Source of the DNA: Candidatus Woesearchaeota archaeon
GTDB taxonomy: Archaea > Nanobdellota > Nanobdellia > Woesearchaeales > ARS49
Reading direction: 5' to 3'
NCBI GenBank assembly: GCA_003599055.1
Contig: QZIM01000018.1
Span: 1 to 64,000, forward strand
Length of the DNA stretch: 64,000 bases
Part shown: positions 32,260-41,233 of the stretch, in pieces
Numbering within the stretch: position 1 is the stretch's first letter
How the letters are laid out: every line of letters begins with the position of its first letter
Position numbers and translations under genes: made by a program
Notes under the pieces: generated by a model
Told to the model about the DNA's origin: nothing
Databases searched by the model: none
The model's input: only the letters and a program-made list of their open reading frames with translations

Positions 32260-33344
32260 TTCATATCATTGAGCACACGCTCAAGCTTTTGCACGGTCGC
32301 ATCCCAATCAAATTCAGCGCGAACTTTTGCCTGTAGCGACTGCGCGAGCGCCTGCGCGTGATTTGGGCCCGCAAGAAGCGCTTCTATTGCCTTTCGCAGG
32401 CCAGCCACATCACGCGGCTTCACCAGCACGCCGGTTTGCCCATCCCTGATAATTTCGCGCGTGCCACCCACATCCGTTGCAATCACCGGAACCCCGACTG
32501 AACCCGCCTCAAGAACCGATGTCGGGAGCCCCTCTGCATACGACGGATTGACAAACACGTCCGCAAAGGAAAGCGCCTCGCGAATACCTCCTGCGTCTTT
32601 CTCTCCAAGAAACAGGACGTTCTTGTGCGCGCGCTTCCTTAACTCCCCCGCATAATTCCCCGCGCCAACGATAACCGCCTTCACTCCCGTCATATTACTT
32701 GTTGCCGCAATCAAGTCCTGAACACCCTTTGCCTCAATCAAACGGCCGACAAATACAATTGCTTTCTCCCTGAACGGCTTCTTTGATGGAACCCTCACAA
32801 AAAATTCACTGTTGATTGCGTTCGGAAGAAGCACCGTCCGCTTCTTGCACAAATGCGCTGCGAATAACTCCGACGCCCTTGAAATTCCCGCAACCTTGGA
32901 CGCAAGACGAAGAACAAGCCAGCCAAGCGCGTGGTCGTAGAGCCAGTTGATTGCGTAGACAAACGGCTTTGCGCCCGTATGCGCAGTACCGTGCTCAATG
33001 TGCAAATGAGGAATTTTTCTTTTGCGCGCAAACCACGCGCCAAGCAAAGAGAGCGGATAAAACCGCGTGTGCGTGATAACCGCATCATACGTTCCAAGAC
33101 CGCTTAAAACACGACGCGAACGAGGAAGCGGCAAAGACCAGCGGTCCTTGAGCACTTCCCACGAATGCAGCCGAAAAACCTGAATACCCTTGTATGATTC
33201 AACTTTTCGAGTGCCCTGCAAGAGCGACGTTACGATAGCAACCTTGTGCCCCTTTGCAATCAGGCGAACTGCAGTCTCCTCAACATACTTTTCCACGCCG
33301 CCCTTATGCGGCCAAAAATACGCCGAAAAAACAAGAACCCTCAT
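32256..33344 (-). CDS. GT4-family glycosyltransferase
   Basis: The 362 aa enzyme has the GT-B fold: VFSAYFWPHKGGVEKYVEE at the N terminus, HIEHGTAHTG, VFVGRLIEAKGVQDLI, and the donor site FVNPSYAEGLPTSVLEAGSVGVPVIATDVGG with the EX7E glutamates. It transfers a nucleotide-sugar residue to a lipid or glycan. It is grouped with a DUF2304 protein and a GT2 enzyme, a set common in archaeal surface-glycan loci. The DUF2304 gene overlaps its start by 4 bp. Confidence 0.88.
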   Translation of the reverse strand: MRVLVFSAYFWPHKGGVEKYVEETAVRLIAKGHKVAIVTSLLQGTRKVESYKGIQVFRLHSWEVLKDRWSLPLPRSRRVLSGLGTYDAVITHTRFYPLSLLGAWFARKRKIPHLHIEHGTAHTGAKPFVYAINWLYDHALGWLVLRLASKVAGISRASELFAAHLCKKRTVLLPNAINSEFFVRVPSKKPFREKAIVFVGRLIEAKGVQDLIAATSNMTGVKAVIVGAGNYAGELRKRAHKNVLFLGEKDAGGIREALSFADVFVNPSYAEGLPTSVLEAGSVGVPVIATDVGGTREIIRDGQTGVLVKPRDVAGLRKAIEALLAGPNHAQALAQSLQAKVRAEFDWDATVQKLERVLNDMK

Positions 33345-33664
33345 TTTCTGCGAATCGCAATCTCGCGAACCAGCTTCGTCACATTATGCTCAAGAGATTC
33401 CAGACGGAGATATATGCGGAAGATGAGATAGAACAGGAGCAAAATCGAGGCATACACCACCAAGTCAATTGCACGGCCGATACCGAGCGGCTCAGAAACC
33501 ATCGCCGCAAGACCCGGCAAAAAGGCAACAACACCAACACCGCCCCAAATCAGCAGCCAAAACACCAGCCACTGCGCAGAAATACGCCGCTCGCGATAGC
33601 TCATCAGCGTGCGCAGTACCCCAAATACCATAATCACCAGTGCAATAATTTGTATCGGCTGCAT
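33341..33664 (-). CDS. DUF2304 membrane protein
   Basis: From ATG 33664 the product is 107 aa with three hydrophobic helices (QIIALVIMVFGVLRTL, WLVFWLLIWGGVGVVAF, VVYASILLLFYLIF) and a basic C-terminal coiled segment. This matches DUF2304, a small family that travels with GT2 glycosyltransferases in polyprenyl-phosphate sugar pathways. Its role is unproven. It starts 2 bp after the GT2 gene ends. Confidence 0.75.
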   Translation of the reverse strand: MQPIQIIALVIMVFGVLRTLMSYRERRISAQWLVFWLLIWGGVGVVAFLPGLAAMVSEPLGIGRAIDLVVYASILLLFYLIFRIYLRLESLEHNVTKLVREIAIRRK

Positions 33665-33666
33665 TG

Positions 33667-34350
33667 TTACCTCAAAAACTTGTGCAAAATCATCTTGTAC
33701 AAAATACGCAATGCGTTCCACGAGCTCTGGCCGCGCGCCTTGCTATAGTCCGTATATTTTATGATAACCGGAACTTCCCGATACCGCAAGCGCCTCCTGC
33801 GAATCTCATCAATAAACTCGGATGCGTGCTCCATCCTATCCGCGCGCAAGTCCATCTTCCTTGCCGCCTCCGCCGTGAACGCCCGAAAGCCATTATGCGC
33901 ATCAGTCATCTTCACGCCGTAAAAGAGCCAAATGACAAACACACTGCCCTTCAGGAGAACTTTTCTTGCAAACGGAACATCACTCTTCTTATCAAGGAAA
34001 CGCGAACCAATCGTGATGTCTGCATCCCCTTCGACTACCGGTTTGAGCATTGCCGGCAAATCCTCAACACGGTGCTGGCCATCCGCGTCAAACGTGACAA
34101 TATATTTTGCGCCCTGCAAAAGCGCATAATCAATCCCTGTTTTCAGCGCCGCTCCCTGGCCGCGGTTAATGACGTGCCGCAGCGCGTGCGCGCCGTGCTT
34201 TTGCGCAACCTCCCGAGTCTTATCCCGCGAGCCGTCATCAGTTACCACAATATTCTGATAACCCGCATCCTTAAGACCGTCAATCACGTGCCCTATCTGC
34301 TTTTCCTCATTATAACCCGCAATCACCATCCAGACATCAGACTTGTTCAT
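33667..34350 (-). CDS. GT2-family glycosyltransferase (dolichol-phosphate sugar synthase-like)
   Basis: From ATG 34350 the product is 227 aa. It has the GT-A motifs VWMVIAGYNEEKQIGHVI, VVTDDGSRDKT, FDADGQHRVED (DxD-like) and GSRFLD. It probably makes a dolichol-phosphate sugar used for protein or lipid glycosylation. The frame extends upstream to 34479 but would overlap the divergent OGG gene. The DUF2304 and GT4 genes follow in one operon. Confidence 0.88.
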   Translation of the reverse strand: MNKSDVWMVIAGYNEEKQIGHVIDGLKDAGYQNIVVTDDGSRDKTREVAQKHGAHALRHVINRGQGAALKTGIDYALLQGAKYIVTFDADGQHRVEDLPAMLKPVVEGDADITIGSRFLDKKSDVPFARKVLLKGSVFVIWLFYGVKMTDAHNGFRAFTAEAARKMDLRADRMEHASEFIDEIRRRRLRYREVPVIIKYTDYSKARGQSSWNALRILYKMILHKFLR

Positions 34351-34443
34351 CACCGACGACAGCTTGAATCGGGTTTTAAAAGGTTTGTGAATCCCATATT
34401 CGGGACAACACGCATAAATAGTCCCCTGAAAAAGGATGCACCC

Positions 34444-35238
34444 ATGCGCATTACCGTGCCGAACTTCAGCCTCAAACACACCCTTGATTCAGGGCAGTTC
34501 TTCCGCTATCGGCCCAAAGGGGACGGGTACGAATGCCGCGAGCGGGACTTGGCGTTCACGGTGCGACAAAAAGGCGATTACCTTGCGTTTTCCGGAACAA
34601 GCGAGGAACACGCCAGACAACTCTTTGGCCTTAATCAAGACTATGAAAAAATCATCGCAGACCTCAAAAAAGACAAAACACTCCTTCCCGCAATCAACAA
34701 ATACCACGGCCTTCGCATTATGCAGCGCGACCTTTGGGAAACCATCATCTCTTTTCAGTGCAGCATTATGAGCAACGTCAAAAAAATACGGCTCAATATG
34801 AACTGCCTTGCAACTGAATTTGGAAAAAACAATGCGTTTCCGGCACCCGGCCAAATGAACGACCTTGAGCGCATCAAAAAATGCGCAACGGGCTTTCGGG
34901 CAAAGTATATTTTGGCGGCAAATGAGCTTGTTGATGAAAAATGGCTTTTGCGCCTGCAAAAAATGAATTATGAACACGCACGCGAGAAGCTTATGGAAAT
35001 TCCCGGCATCGCGGAAAAAGTCGCCGACTGCATTTGTTTATTCTCACTCGGGCACTTTGCGGCATTTCCCGTGGACGTCTGGATAGAACGCATCATGGAA
35101 AAGACCTATTTTGACAGCAAAAAGACAAAACATAACGACCTCCGCGCATTTGCGCAAGAACGGTGGGGAGAACTTGCCGGCTACGCCCAACAATTTCTAT
35201 ACCACCACGCAAGGCACAATGAAAGCACTCAGCCTTAA
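34444..35238 (+). CDS. ogg: 8-oxoguanine DNA glycosylase/AP lyase (OGG family)
   Basis: From ATG 34444 the product is 264 aa. It has the OGG N domain (SLKHTLDSGQFFRY, the classic LxxGQxFRW-like start), then the helix-hairpin-helix EIPGIAEKVADCICLFSLG with the catalytic Lys, and PVDVWIERIM with the catalytic Asp. It excises 8-oxoG. It heads an operon with ASCH and Nth genes. A longer reading frame to 33664 is antisense to the GT2 gene and is rejected. Confidence 0.88.
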   Translation: MRITVPNFSLKHTLDSGQFFRYRPKGDGYECRERDLAFTVRQKGDYLAFSGTSEEHARQLFGLNQDYEKIIADLKKDKTLLPAINKYHGLRIMQRDLWETIISFQCSIMSNVKKIRLNMNCLATEFGKNNAFPAPGQMNDLERIKKCATGFRAKYILAANELVDEKWLLRLQKMNYEHAREKLMEIPGIAEKVADCICLFSLGHFAAFPVDVWIERIMEKTYFDSKKTKHNDLRAFAQERWGELAGYAQQFLYHHARHNESTQP

Positions 35239-35596
35239 GCAACCCTGGGCAGAACTCGTCGTCTCGGGAAAAAAGACCATTGAGCTGCGCAACTGGAACA
35301 CCTCCTTTCGCGGCGAATTTCTCGTACACGCATCACTCAACCCGAACAAACAGGCAATGAACCGTTTGGGCTTTGCGGAACTGCCCCTTGGGTGCATCGT
35401 CGGCAAGGCGACGCTTGTCAGCGTGAAAACATATCAGAATAAACAAGAATTTGATGCGGATGCAAACAAGCACTTTGCGACACCCGGCTGGTATGACGAA
35501 CACGCAAAAGGTTTCATTTTACGCGATGCAACAAGACTTGAACCGAAACCGCTAAAAGGCAAGCTCAACTTCTTCGAGGTTATATGGGACAAGTAA
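35219..35596 (+). CDS. ASCH-domain protein
   Basis: The 125 aa protein starts MKALSLKQPWAELVVSGKKTIELRNW, the ASCH signature, with GKATLVSVK and FILRDATRLEPKPLKG later. ASCH domains are PUA-like and bind RNA or modified nucleotides; some are amidohydrolases or RNases. It overlaps both the OGG gene and nth, so all three are one operon and it may act in nucleic-acid repair (inference). Confidence 0.82.
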   Translation: MKALSLKQPWAELVVSGKKTIELRNWNTSFRGEFLVHASLNPNKQAMNRLGFAELPLGCIVGKATLVSVKTYQNKQEFDADANKHFATPGWYDEHAKGFILRDATRLEPKPLKGKLNFFEVIWDK

Positions 35597-36240
35597 CACA
35601 CGCAGACATTGACCACGTGTTGGCAATTCTCGTCAAGAAGGAAGGGTCCCTCACTATGCTTGGGCGCATGGGAGAGAAGTATGACCCGTTCAAAGTGCTG
35701 ATATCCACCATACTCTCCGCACGGGCAAAAGATGAAGTTACCGAAATTCTTGCAGAGAAACTTTTTGAGAAATATGATACTGCGGAAAAACTTGCGCGCG
35801 CAAAACAAAAAGACGTGATTCCCATCATCAAAAAAATCGGGTTCTACAACGCCAAAAGCAAAAACATCATTGAAACTGCAAAAATACTGGTTGAGAAGTA
35901 CGGCGGACGCGTGCCTGATACGCTTGAACAGCTGACTGAACTGCCCGGAGTTGGCCGCAAAGTTGCAAATTGCGTCCTTGTGTACGCGTACAAAAAAGAC
36001 GCAATACCCGTTGATATCCACGTACACAGAATCTCGAACCGGCTCGGATGGGTAAAGACAAAGACACCGGAAGAAACAGAAAAAACACTTGAAAAAATAC
36101 TGCCAAAAAAACACTGGCAAGCAATTAACGATGCGCTTGTGACACACGGCAAAACTATTTGCGCACCCGTATCTCCTTGGTGCAGCAAGTGCCCAATTGC
36201 GAAACATTGTAAAAGAACAGGAGTAGTAAGGTCACGATAA
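35584..36240 (+). CDS. nth: endonuclease III
   Basis: The 218 aa enzyme has LISTILSARAKDEVT, the HhH ELPGVGRKVANCVL with the catalytic Lys, PVDIHVHRISNRLGW with the catalytic Asp, and a C-terminal 4Fe-4S loop with cysteines in CAPVSPWCSKCPIAKHC. It removes oxidised pyrimidines and nicks AP sites. Overlaps on both sides show tight operon structure. Confidence 0.94.
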   Translation: MGQVTHADIDHVLAILVKKEGSLTMLGRMGEKYDPFKVLISTILSARAKDEVTEILAEKLFEKYDTAEKLARAKQKDVIPIIKKIGFYNAKSKNIIETAKILVEKYGGRVPDTLEQLTELPGVGRKVANCVLVYAYKKDAIPVDIHVHRISNRLGWVKTKTPEETEKTLEKILPKKHWQAINDALVTHGKTICAPVSPWCSKCPIAKHCKRTGVVRSR

Positions 36241-37376
36241 TGGCAATCTACAAAAAAGACGCAGTGCAGCAGCTAAATGAACTTCTTGCCCTCCTCAAAA
36301 CCATCGGTGCGCAAAGCGCCCAAGAACTCAAATTGCCCGACATTCGCGAGGCAGGAAAAATCACCCTTGAAGACATCTCAACAGAAGACATCTTCGTCTT
36401 CCAAAAAATCAAGGAACTCCACCGGACAGGAATCCTGACATCCGCATTTGCAATGGAATGCCTCAAGTCAGCACAGGCATGGCACGAGCACATCACCTAC
36501 AAAATTGCAGGAAAAGGAACACCCCTTAGCCCACGCGCAGAAGCACTTGCCCACCAAGCACTGCGCCATCTTACCCAACTCCTGGAATCAGAACGAGCCC
36601 ATCAAATCGCCCAGGAAGCCGCAGGCAAATACCAATCAAAAACCGTACCTCTTCGTGACAAGCTGTGGACCTTCTTTCGCATCCGCATCAGCATCGCACA
36701 GGAAAACAACACCCCGTTCGCCCAATTCAAGGCAAACAACTATGCCGCACTCTCCATCTCTGCGAGCGACCTTTACCTTGAACTCCGCTCACAGGGAGCA
36801 ACACGCATCCCCGAACATCTCAGCCAAACGATTGCCGATGCGCACGAGGGAATCAAAGCACTCAAGCCCAACGCCATCGACCAAAAAGACAGCACCTGGT
36901 ACCACTATATGTTCATGGAATACGCCTATCAACTCCTCTACAAAGCATACCTGACCGTCGATACGGAACATCTGACTGCCCCCGCACTCATCGCAATTGC
37001 AGCAGCACTCCAAAAAACAAAAGTTCCATTCGCCCTTAAATTTGCCAAACGCTCATACGACTGGCGGGACACTGACAACATCGTCATCCACACTGACAGT
37101 AAGAACTCCGCATACCGACTCGGAACCATCGCAAAAGAAGCGCTCAACAAAAACGGCTGCAAATATGTTTGGCTCGAGACCGCACAGGATTTTCCCCTGG
37201 GAGAAAAGACCACGAGCTTCACTACACACCTCTCTGAACTTGCCCTCGCCCTGCTTCAGGAAGCACTTGAACGCACGCAACCAGACAGTTACCCTGAAGT
37301 TGAAGCCGTCATCGACTCAGTCTTTGGGCAAAACGGGACATTTGTCAAAAAAGTAGAGGAACTCACGCGTGGCTGA
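36240..37376 (+). CDS. hypothetical all-helical protein, 378 aa
   Basis: This soluble protein appears all-helical through residues 1-220 (for example ALRHLTQLLESERAHQIAQEA), with a mixed C-terminal part. No domain is recognised. Its ATG overlaps the nth stop codon (TAATG), and the next NUDIX gene overlaps its stop, so it belongs to the repair/NUDIX operon. A helper role there is inference. Confidence 0.55.
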   Translation: MAIYKKDAVQQLNELLALLKTIGAQSAQELKLPDIREAGKITLEDISTEDIFVFQKIKELHRTGILTSAFAMECLKSAQAWHEHITYKIAGKGTPLSPRAEALAHQALRHLTQLLESERAHQIAQEAAGKYQSKTVPLRDKLWTFFRIRISIAQENNTPFAQFKANNYAALSISASDLYLELRSQGATRIPEHLSQTIADAHEGIKALKPNAIDQKDSTWYHYMFMEYAYQLLYKAYLTVDTEHLTAPALIAIAAALQKTKVPFALKFAKRSYDWRDTDNIVIHTDSKNSAYRLGTIAKEALNKNGCKYVWLETAQDFPLGEKTTSFTTHLSELALALLQEALERTQPDSYPEVEAVIDSVFGQNGTFVKKVEELTRG

Positions 37377-37773
37377 CATCCACAAAATCGGCGCATTTGT
37401 CATCAGGGACAAAAAAGTGCTCGTGTGCCGCAAGGCAAAGGATGACTTTTACATCAGCTTGGGCGGAAAAATTGAAGACGGGGAAGACTATGAAACCTGC
37501 CTTTTACGTGAAGTTCAAGAAGAGACAGGATGCACTGCGACCAATATCAGATACCTCACGACCTGCCACGGAACCGTTCACGGCGCAGAAAACAAGACCA
37601 TCAAAATGGACTGCTACCTGTGCGACCTTACCGCAGAGCCGAAAATCAACCCAAATGACCACATTGTCGAACACCGCTGGATTTCACGAGAGTATCAGAT
37701 GCAGGGAATTAAAGTTGCTTCCCTTCTCGAAAAACACGTCATTCCCGAACTTATCAAGCGCGACCTTATCTGA
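37369..37773 (+). CDS. NUDIX hydrolase
   Basis: A GTG start gives 134 aa with a perfect Nudix box, GGKIEDGE-x7-REVQEETGC. The protein resembles MutT-like small NUDIX enzymes that clean oxidised or unusual nucleotides. It is the last gene of the operon that starts with OGG and is about 64 bp from a related NUDIX gene. Substrate unknown. Confidence 0.85.
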   Translation: MADIHKIGAFVIRDKKVLVCRKAKDDFYISLGGKIEDGEDYETCLLREVQEETGCTATNIRYLTTCHGTVHGAENKTIKMDCYLCDLTAEPKINPNDHIVEHRWISREYQMQGIKVASLLEKHVIPELIKRDLI

Positions 37774-37836
37774 TTTCTGCAAAATGATAATTGAACGATG
37801 GAAATGCAATTAAAATAAACGCGACCCCTTTCTCTT

Positions 37837-38232
37837 ATGGGAAACATCACCAAAGTGGCAGTCCTGCCGATAACCGACAAAAAGCTCCTTATGTGCCGAA
37901 AGCGCGGCATTGAAGCGCTGATTAACCTTGGCGGGCGCGTTGAAGAAGGAGAAACCGATACCGCTTGCGCCGAGCGCGAAGTCCTTGAAGAAGCACAGTG
38001 CGGAGTGGAAAACCTGCACCATTATACCACCGTCACCGCGCCACGCATCGATGACCCTCACTCACAAATTGAACTGCGCTGCTATTTTGGCGACCTTACG
38101 GGAGAACCCACCGTGCGCGAAAGCGACAGCATTATCGGCTTTACCCACATTGACCGAACCTATGACTCAACCAAACTCCCGCCCGCAATGCAAAAAGTGT
38201 TTGCCAAACTCATCTCTGACGGATACCTTTAG
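37837..38232 (+). CDS. NUDIX hydrolase, paralogue of the preceding gene
   Basis: The 131 aa protein has GGRVEEGE-x7-REVLEEAQC. It matches the Nudix box except that the usual Gly near the end is Gln. Similarity to the neighbour (TKVAVLPITDKKLLMCRK; EPTVRESDSIIGF) marks a tandem duplication. Catalytic Glu residues remain. It may have a different substrate. Confidence 0.82.
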   Translation: MGNITKVAVLPITDKKLLMCRKRGIEALINLGGRVEEGETDTACAEREVLEEAQCGVENLHHYTTVTAPRIDDPHSQIELRCYFGDLTGEPTVRESDSIIGFTHIDRTYDSTKLPPAMQKVFAKLISDGYL

Positions 38233-38271
38233 GCAGAAAACCATTTAAACAGGCGAGTGATAATCTGCCGC

Positions 38272-38841
38272 ATGGTCAATATGCTCAAAGTTCTCGTTGC
38301 CGTTGCCGTACTGCTCATCATTATCGGCCTTGGACTCCTTGGCAAAAACCTCAAACGCGCCTGGCTCTTCAGAAGCGCAAAAACAAACAGTTCCGAAAGC
38401 CTCGTTCTTGAAGCAGTCAGCGCGGGAATCGTCACCTTTTTTGCCGTGACCCATTACACCCGCAATGACCCTGCAGTAAACCCGCTTATGTGGATTGGCC
38501 TTTTCGTCTTTTTTGCCGGCGGAATCGTCCAACTCATCGCGCGCAAACACCTCTACGACGATTACAGCTTTGAAAAACGGCTCCACAGCGGGTTTGAAGC
38601 CGCACAAACCGGCATTTATTCAAAACTCCGGCATCCGAGCCAAACAGCACTCCTCCTCTTCCTCCTCGGGCTTTGCCTTGTCACCGACTCCCTTTGGGGA
38701 CTTGGCGTCTTTGTTGTCCTCTTCATCCCATCCGTCCTCTACCGCATAAGCCAAGAAGAACAAAAACTCCTCGACCAATTCGGCGAACGGTACGAAGCAT
38801 ACCGCTCAGACAGCAAAAGAATCATTCCCGGAATCTATTGA
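38272..38841 (+). CDS. ICMT/PEMT-type membrane methyltransferase-like protein
   Basis: From ATG 38272 the product is 189 aa with five hydrophobic helices. The C-terminal segment GIYSKLRHPSQTALLLFLLG and YRISQEEQKLLDQFGERYEAY resembles the SAM-binding end of isoprenylcysteine or phospholipid methyltransferases. A TATA box ATTTAAAC (38242-38249) lies about 23 nt upstream, favouring this start. The substrate is probably a lipid. Confidence 0.7.
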   Translation: MVNMLKVLVAVAVLLIIIGLGLLGKNLKRAWLFRSAKTNSSESLVLEAVSAGIVTFFAVTHYTRNDPAVNPLMWIGLFVFFAGGIVQLIARKHLYDDYSFEKRLHSGFEAAQTGIYSKLRHPSQTALLLFLLGLCLVTDSLWGLGVFVVLFIPSVLYRISQEEQKLLDQFGERYEAYRSDSKRIIPGIY

Positions 38842-38878
38842 CCGCAAGCTATATAAGCGCGGTTTTCGGAGTGAAATT

Positions 38879-39811
38879 ATGCCAAAACAAGAACCCAAAA
38901 AAAGCAAGCTCACCACCGTATCCGAACTTTTCATCCTCTTTGGCAACATCCTTAAATTTACCGTCATTGCATTCTTCACCCTCTTTATCCTTAGCGCGCT
39001 TGGCAGCGCCCTTGGAGAAGGATTAAAACAAGGAAACGTCGCAGTCATCCCAATCAAAGGATTAATTGCAAACGGCGATATCGCATTCCAAAGCGTCGCT
39101 GACGCAGACGACATCGTTGACCTCATTGAAGAAGCGCAGGAAAGTGCAGACATCAAGGCAATTCTCCTTGACATCGACAGCCCGGGAGGAACCCCCGTTG
39201 CAACCGACCAAATCGCCCACGCAGTCAAGAAAGCAAACAAGACCACCATTGCCGTCATCGGCGAAGCAGGAGCGAGCGGCGCATACTGGATAGCCAGCGC
39301 CGCAGACAAAATCTACGCCAACCGAATGAGCATCACCGGCTCAATTGGCGTTCAGGCAAGCAGACTTGAATTCGGCGGACTGCTTGCAGACTATAACGTT
39401 ACTTACCGCCGCCTCGTCGCAGGCAAATACAAAGACATCGGAACCAACCTTCGCGAAATGACCCGCGAAGAACAGGACATCTACCAAAAAGTCCTTGACG
39501 ACCTCCACACAGAATTTATCAGCGCAGTTGCGGAAAACCGCGGGCTGGATGCCGCGCACGTGCGCAACCTGAGCACCGGACTTGTCTTTTTAGGCAGCGA
39601 AGCCAAAAAATTGGGCCTTGTTGACGAACTCGGCGGCAAAGATGAAGCACTTGACTATCTCTCAGAGATGCTTAATATCACTGCAGAACCCGTCAGTTAT
39701 GAAAAGCCAAAAACATTCTTTGAAGAACTCGCCGGCGTCACCAGCAATGCGTTTTACAATATGGGACGCGGGATGACTGCGCAAAACGCGCCTGTTGTTT
39801 CATTCACGTAA
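38879..39811 (+). CDS. sppA: signal peptide peptidase SppA (S49 family)
   Basis: The 310 aa protein has one N-terminal membrane helix (about 23-47) and an S49 protease domain. Segments include ILLDIDSPGGTPVATDQI, GEAGASGAYWIASAADKI with nucleophile S133, ITGSIGVQ, and AGKYKDIG with the general-base K185. It degrades signal-peptide remnants or membrane proteins with the active site outside. It overlaps the convergent DUF192 gene by 12 bp. Confidence 0.92.
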   Translation: MPKQEPKKSKLTTVSELFILFGNILKFTVIAFFTLFILSALGSALGEGLKQGNVAVIPIKGLIANGDIAFQSVADADDIVDLIEEAQESADIKAILLDIDSPGGTPVATDQIAHAVKKANKTTIAVIGEAGASGAYWIASAADKIYANRMSITGSIGVQASRLEFGGLLADYNVTYRRLVAGKYKDIGTNLREMTREEQDIYQKVLDDLHTEFISAVAENRGLDAAHVRNLSTGLVFLGSEAKKLGLVDELGGKDEALDYLSEMLNITAEPVSYEKPKTFFEELAGVTSNAFYNMGRGMTAQNAPVVSFT

Positions 39812-40237
39812 AGTCGCGCGTGAGCCCACACGAATTCCCGAACGCGCAGAAGCGCCGGCGTTCACTTCCAACACATACCGTGCAGGAACTGATACATATG
39901 TTGGGCACGGGTCTTCCGTGCAGGGCGGAACGTTTTCCTTTACCTCAACTACTGTAAAGTTTTCATCCAGATAAATCATATCCAGCGGAATGAGCGTGTT
40001 CTTCATCCAAAAGCCGCGCGGAGCAGTATCGTCAAAAATGAAAAGCATCCCTGCATCGTCTGCAAGCGACTCCCGAAACATTAAGCCCTGCTGTTTTTCA
40101 ACAGCAGTCCTTGCAACCTCCAGCGTAAAAGACGCGTTTTCAAAAGAAATAGCCGGCACCTGTCCAACTGATTGCGGTTGGGTGCAGGCCAAAAAGAACA
40201 AGAGAAAAACTACTTTAAGCCCATCTGACTTTTCCAA
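39800..40237 (-). CDS. DUF192 protein, probable lipoprotein
   Basis: The 145 aa protein has a short signal ending FLLFFLACT, a lipobox-like FLAC, and a DUF192 domain: QQGLMFRESLADDAGMLFIFD, PRGFWMKNTLIPLDMIYLD and YVLEVNAGASARSGI. DUF192 proteins are small exported beta-barrel proteins of unknown function. Lipidation would rely on the LspA at 30672. Its start overlaps the Dph2-like gene by 28 bp. Confidence 0.8.
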   Translation of the reverse strand: MEKSDGLKVVFLLFFLACTQPQSVGQVPAISFENASFTLEVARTAVEKQQGLMFRESLADDAGMLFIFDDTAPRGFWMKNTLIPLDMIYLDENFTVVEVKENVPPCTEDPCPTYVSVPARYVLEVNAGASARSGIRVGSRATLRE

Positions 40238-40908
40238 ATCGGCACCTCATACGCCATCGGCTCTTTTTCCAATTTGACAATCCCTGCCTCAATGAGGTCA
40301 TCCACATTCACCATATTCACCCGCTCATCAGCAATACGCGGACAGGCAGTATTCACCCAAAAATCAATGAACGGAAAATTTTCAAACTGGCGCATATCAA
40401 GCTCATCGCACGCGAAAATGAAATACTCCTTGTCCGCCCTCTTTGCGAGCTCCAATGCCCGCACCAAATTCTTCTGGCCAATCTTCGTGCTTACAATAAT
40501 TCCGACAGACTTCGCGTGCAGGAATTTTGCGAGCTCGGCCATCTTGCGGCCCCCGTACACTATCGCCGCCTTGTCACTGAGTTGCCCGAGTTCCTGCGCA
40601 GCAGGATTCCAAAGCCACACTTCCTGATTCGTCTTCAGCGCGACATTAATCGGATGGAACTCACCACTTCCAACAAAAAGCCAGCGGTCAACCTTGTCCT
40701 TGAGCTTCTCGGCCGCAATCGCGTTACAGCCAAGCACCTGTCCTCCAGAAACCGCTCCCTTAAGCTGCGCAAGCACATCCCCAATCTTGTGCTCGTGCTG
40801 AATGGTCGTCACAACACCCCAACGGCATTTCGGCAGGAGCGCAAGCTTATCACTTGGCAATCTGATATCACGATTGCTCCTTGCGTGCACGTGCATTATC
40901 TTCATCAT
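40210..40908 (-). CDS. Dph2-like diphthamide synthase lacking domain 1
   Basis: The 232 aa product matches domains 2 and 3 of archaeal Dph2: HVHARSNRDI, VTTIQHEHKI, GGQVLGCNAIAAE (second cluster Cys), FVGSGEFHPI, STKIGQKN and VNTACPRIADERVN (third cluster Cys). Complete Dph2 is about 330 aa and has a first domain with the first of three cysteines that bind a 4Fe-4S cluster. Here that domain is absent. A TATA box (TTTTTAAA near 40935) lies just ahead of ATG 40908, so the short form is the transcribed unit. It may need a partner or do something else. Confidence 0.8.
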   Translation of the reverse strand: MMKIMHVHARSNRDIRLPSDKLALLPKCRWGVVTTIQHEHKIGDVLAQLKGAVSGGQVLGCNAIAAEKLKDKVDRWLFVGSGEFHPINVALKTNQEVWLWNPAAQELGQLSDKAAIVYGGRKMAELAKFLHAKSVGIIVSTKIGQKNLVRALELAKRADKEYFIFACDELDMRQFENFPFIDFWVNTACPRIADERVNMVNVDDLIEAGIVKLEKEPMAYEVPIWKSQMGLK

Positions 40909-40996
40909 CACCGCAAAAATCCCCGGCACGGTTTAAAAAGGTATTGCCTGCCCTCAAGAGAAACCATTAAATAACGCGCACGACTCAAAAACAAGG

Positions 40997-41233
40997 ATGG
41001 ATACCGTCCAACTCGCCATGCTTATCGGGATAATCGTTTTGGCACTTGTCGCGCTCAAAATCATTGCAGGAACCGTCCGCATCTTCGTCAGTTTAGGGCT
41101 CATCTTCCTCGCAATAGGAATTATGCTGTCCATTTATACCGGACAAGACCTCTTCGGCGTCGGGCCCGCAGTCGGCTATGTCGTCCACACCGTTAACGAA
41201 ACCGTCCGGACCGTGCCCCTTCCCTTACCTTAG
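40997..41233 (+). CDS. small two-span membrane protein
   Basis: The 78 aa protein has two hydrophobic helices (MLIGIIVLALVALKIIAGT and IFVSLGLIFLAIGIMLSIY) and a short C-terminal tail. Family unknown. ATG follows AAGG at short distance. Its 3' end overlaps the convergent nuclease gene by 41 bp. Confidence 0.55.
   Translation: MDTVQLAMLIGIIVLALVALKIIAGTVRIFVSLGLIFLAIGIMLSIYTGQDLFGVGPAVGYVVHTVNETVRTVPLPLP

Noticed and set aside
33664-34443. An N-terminal extension of the OGG gene by 260 codons
   Set aside because: It is fully antisense to the GT2 glycosyltransferase, has no family similarity, and ATG 34444 gives a standard OGG length.
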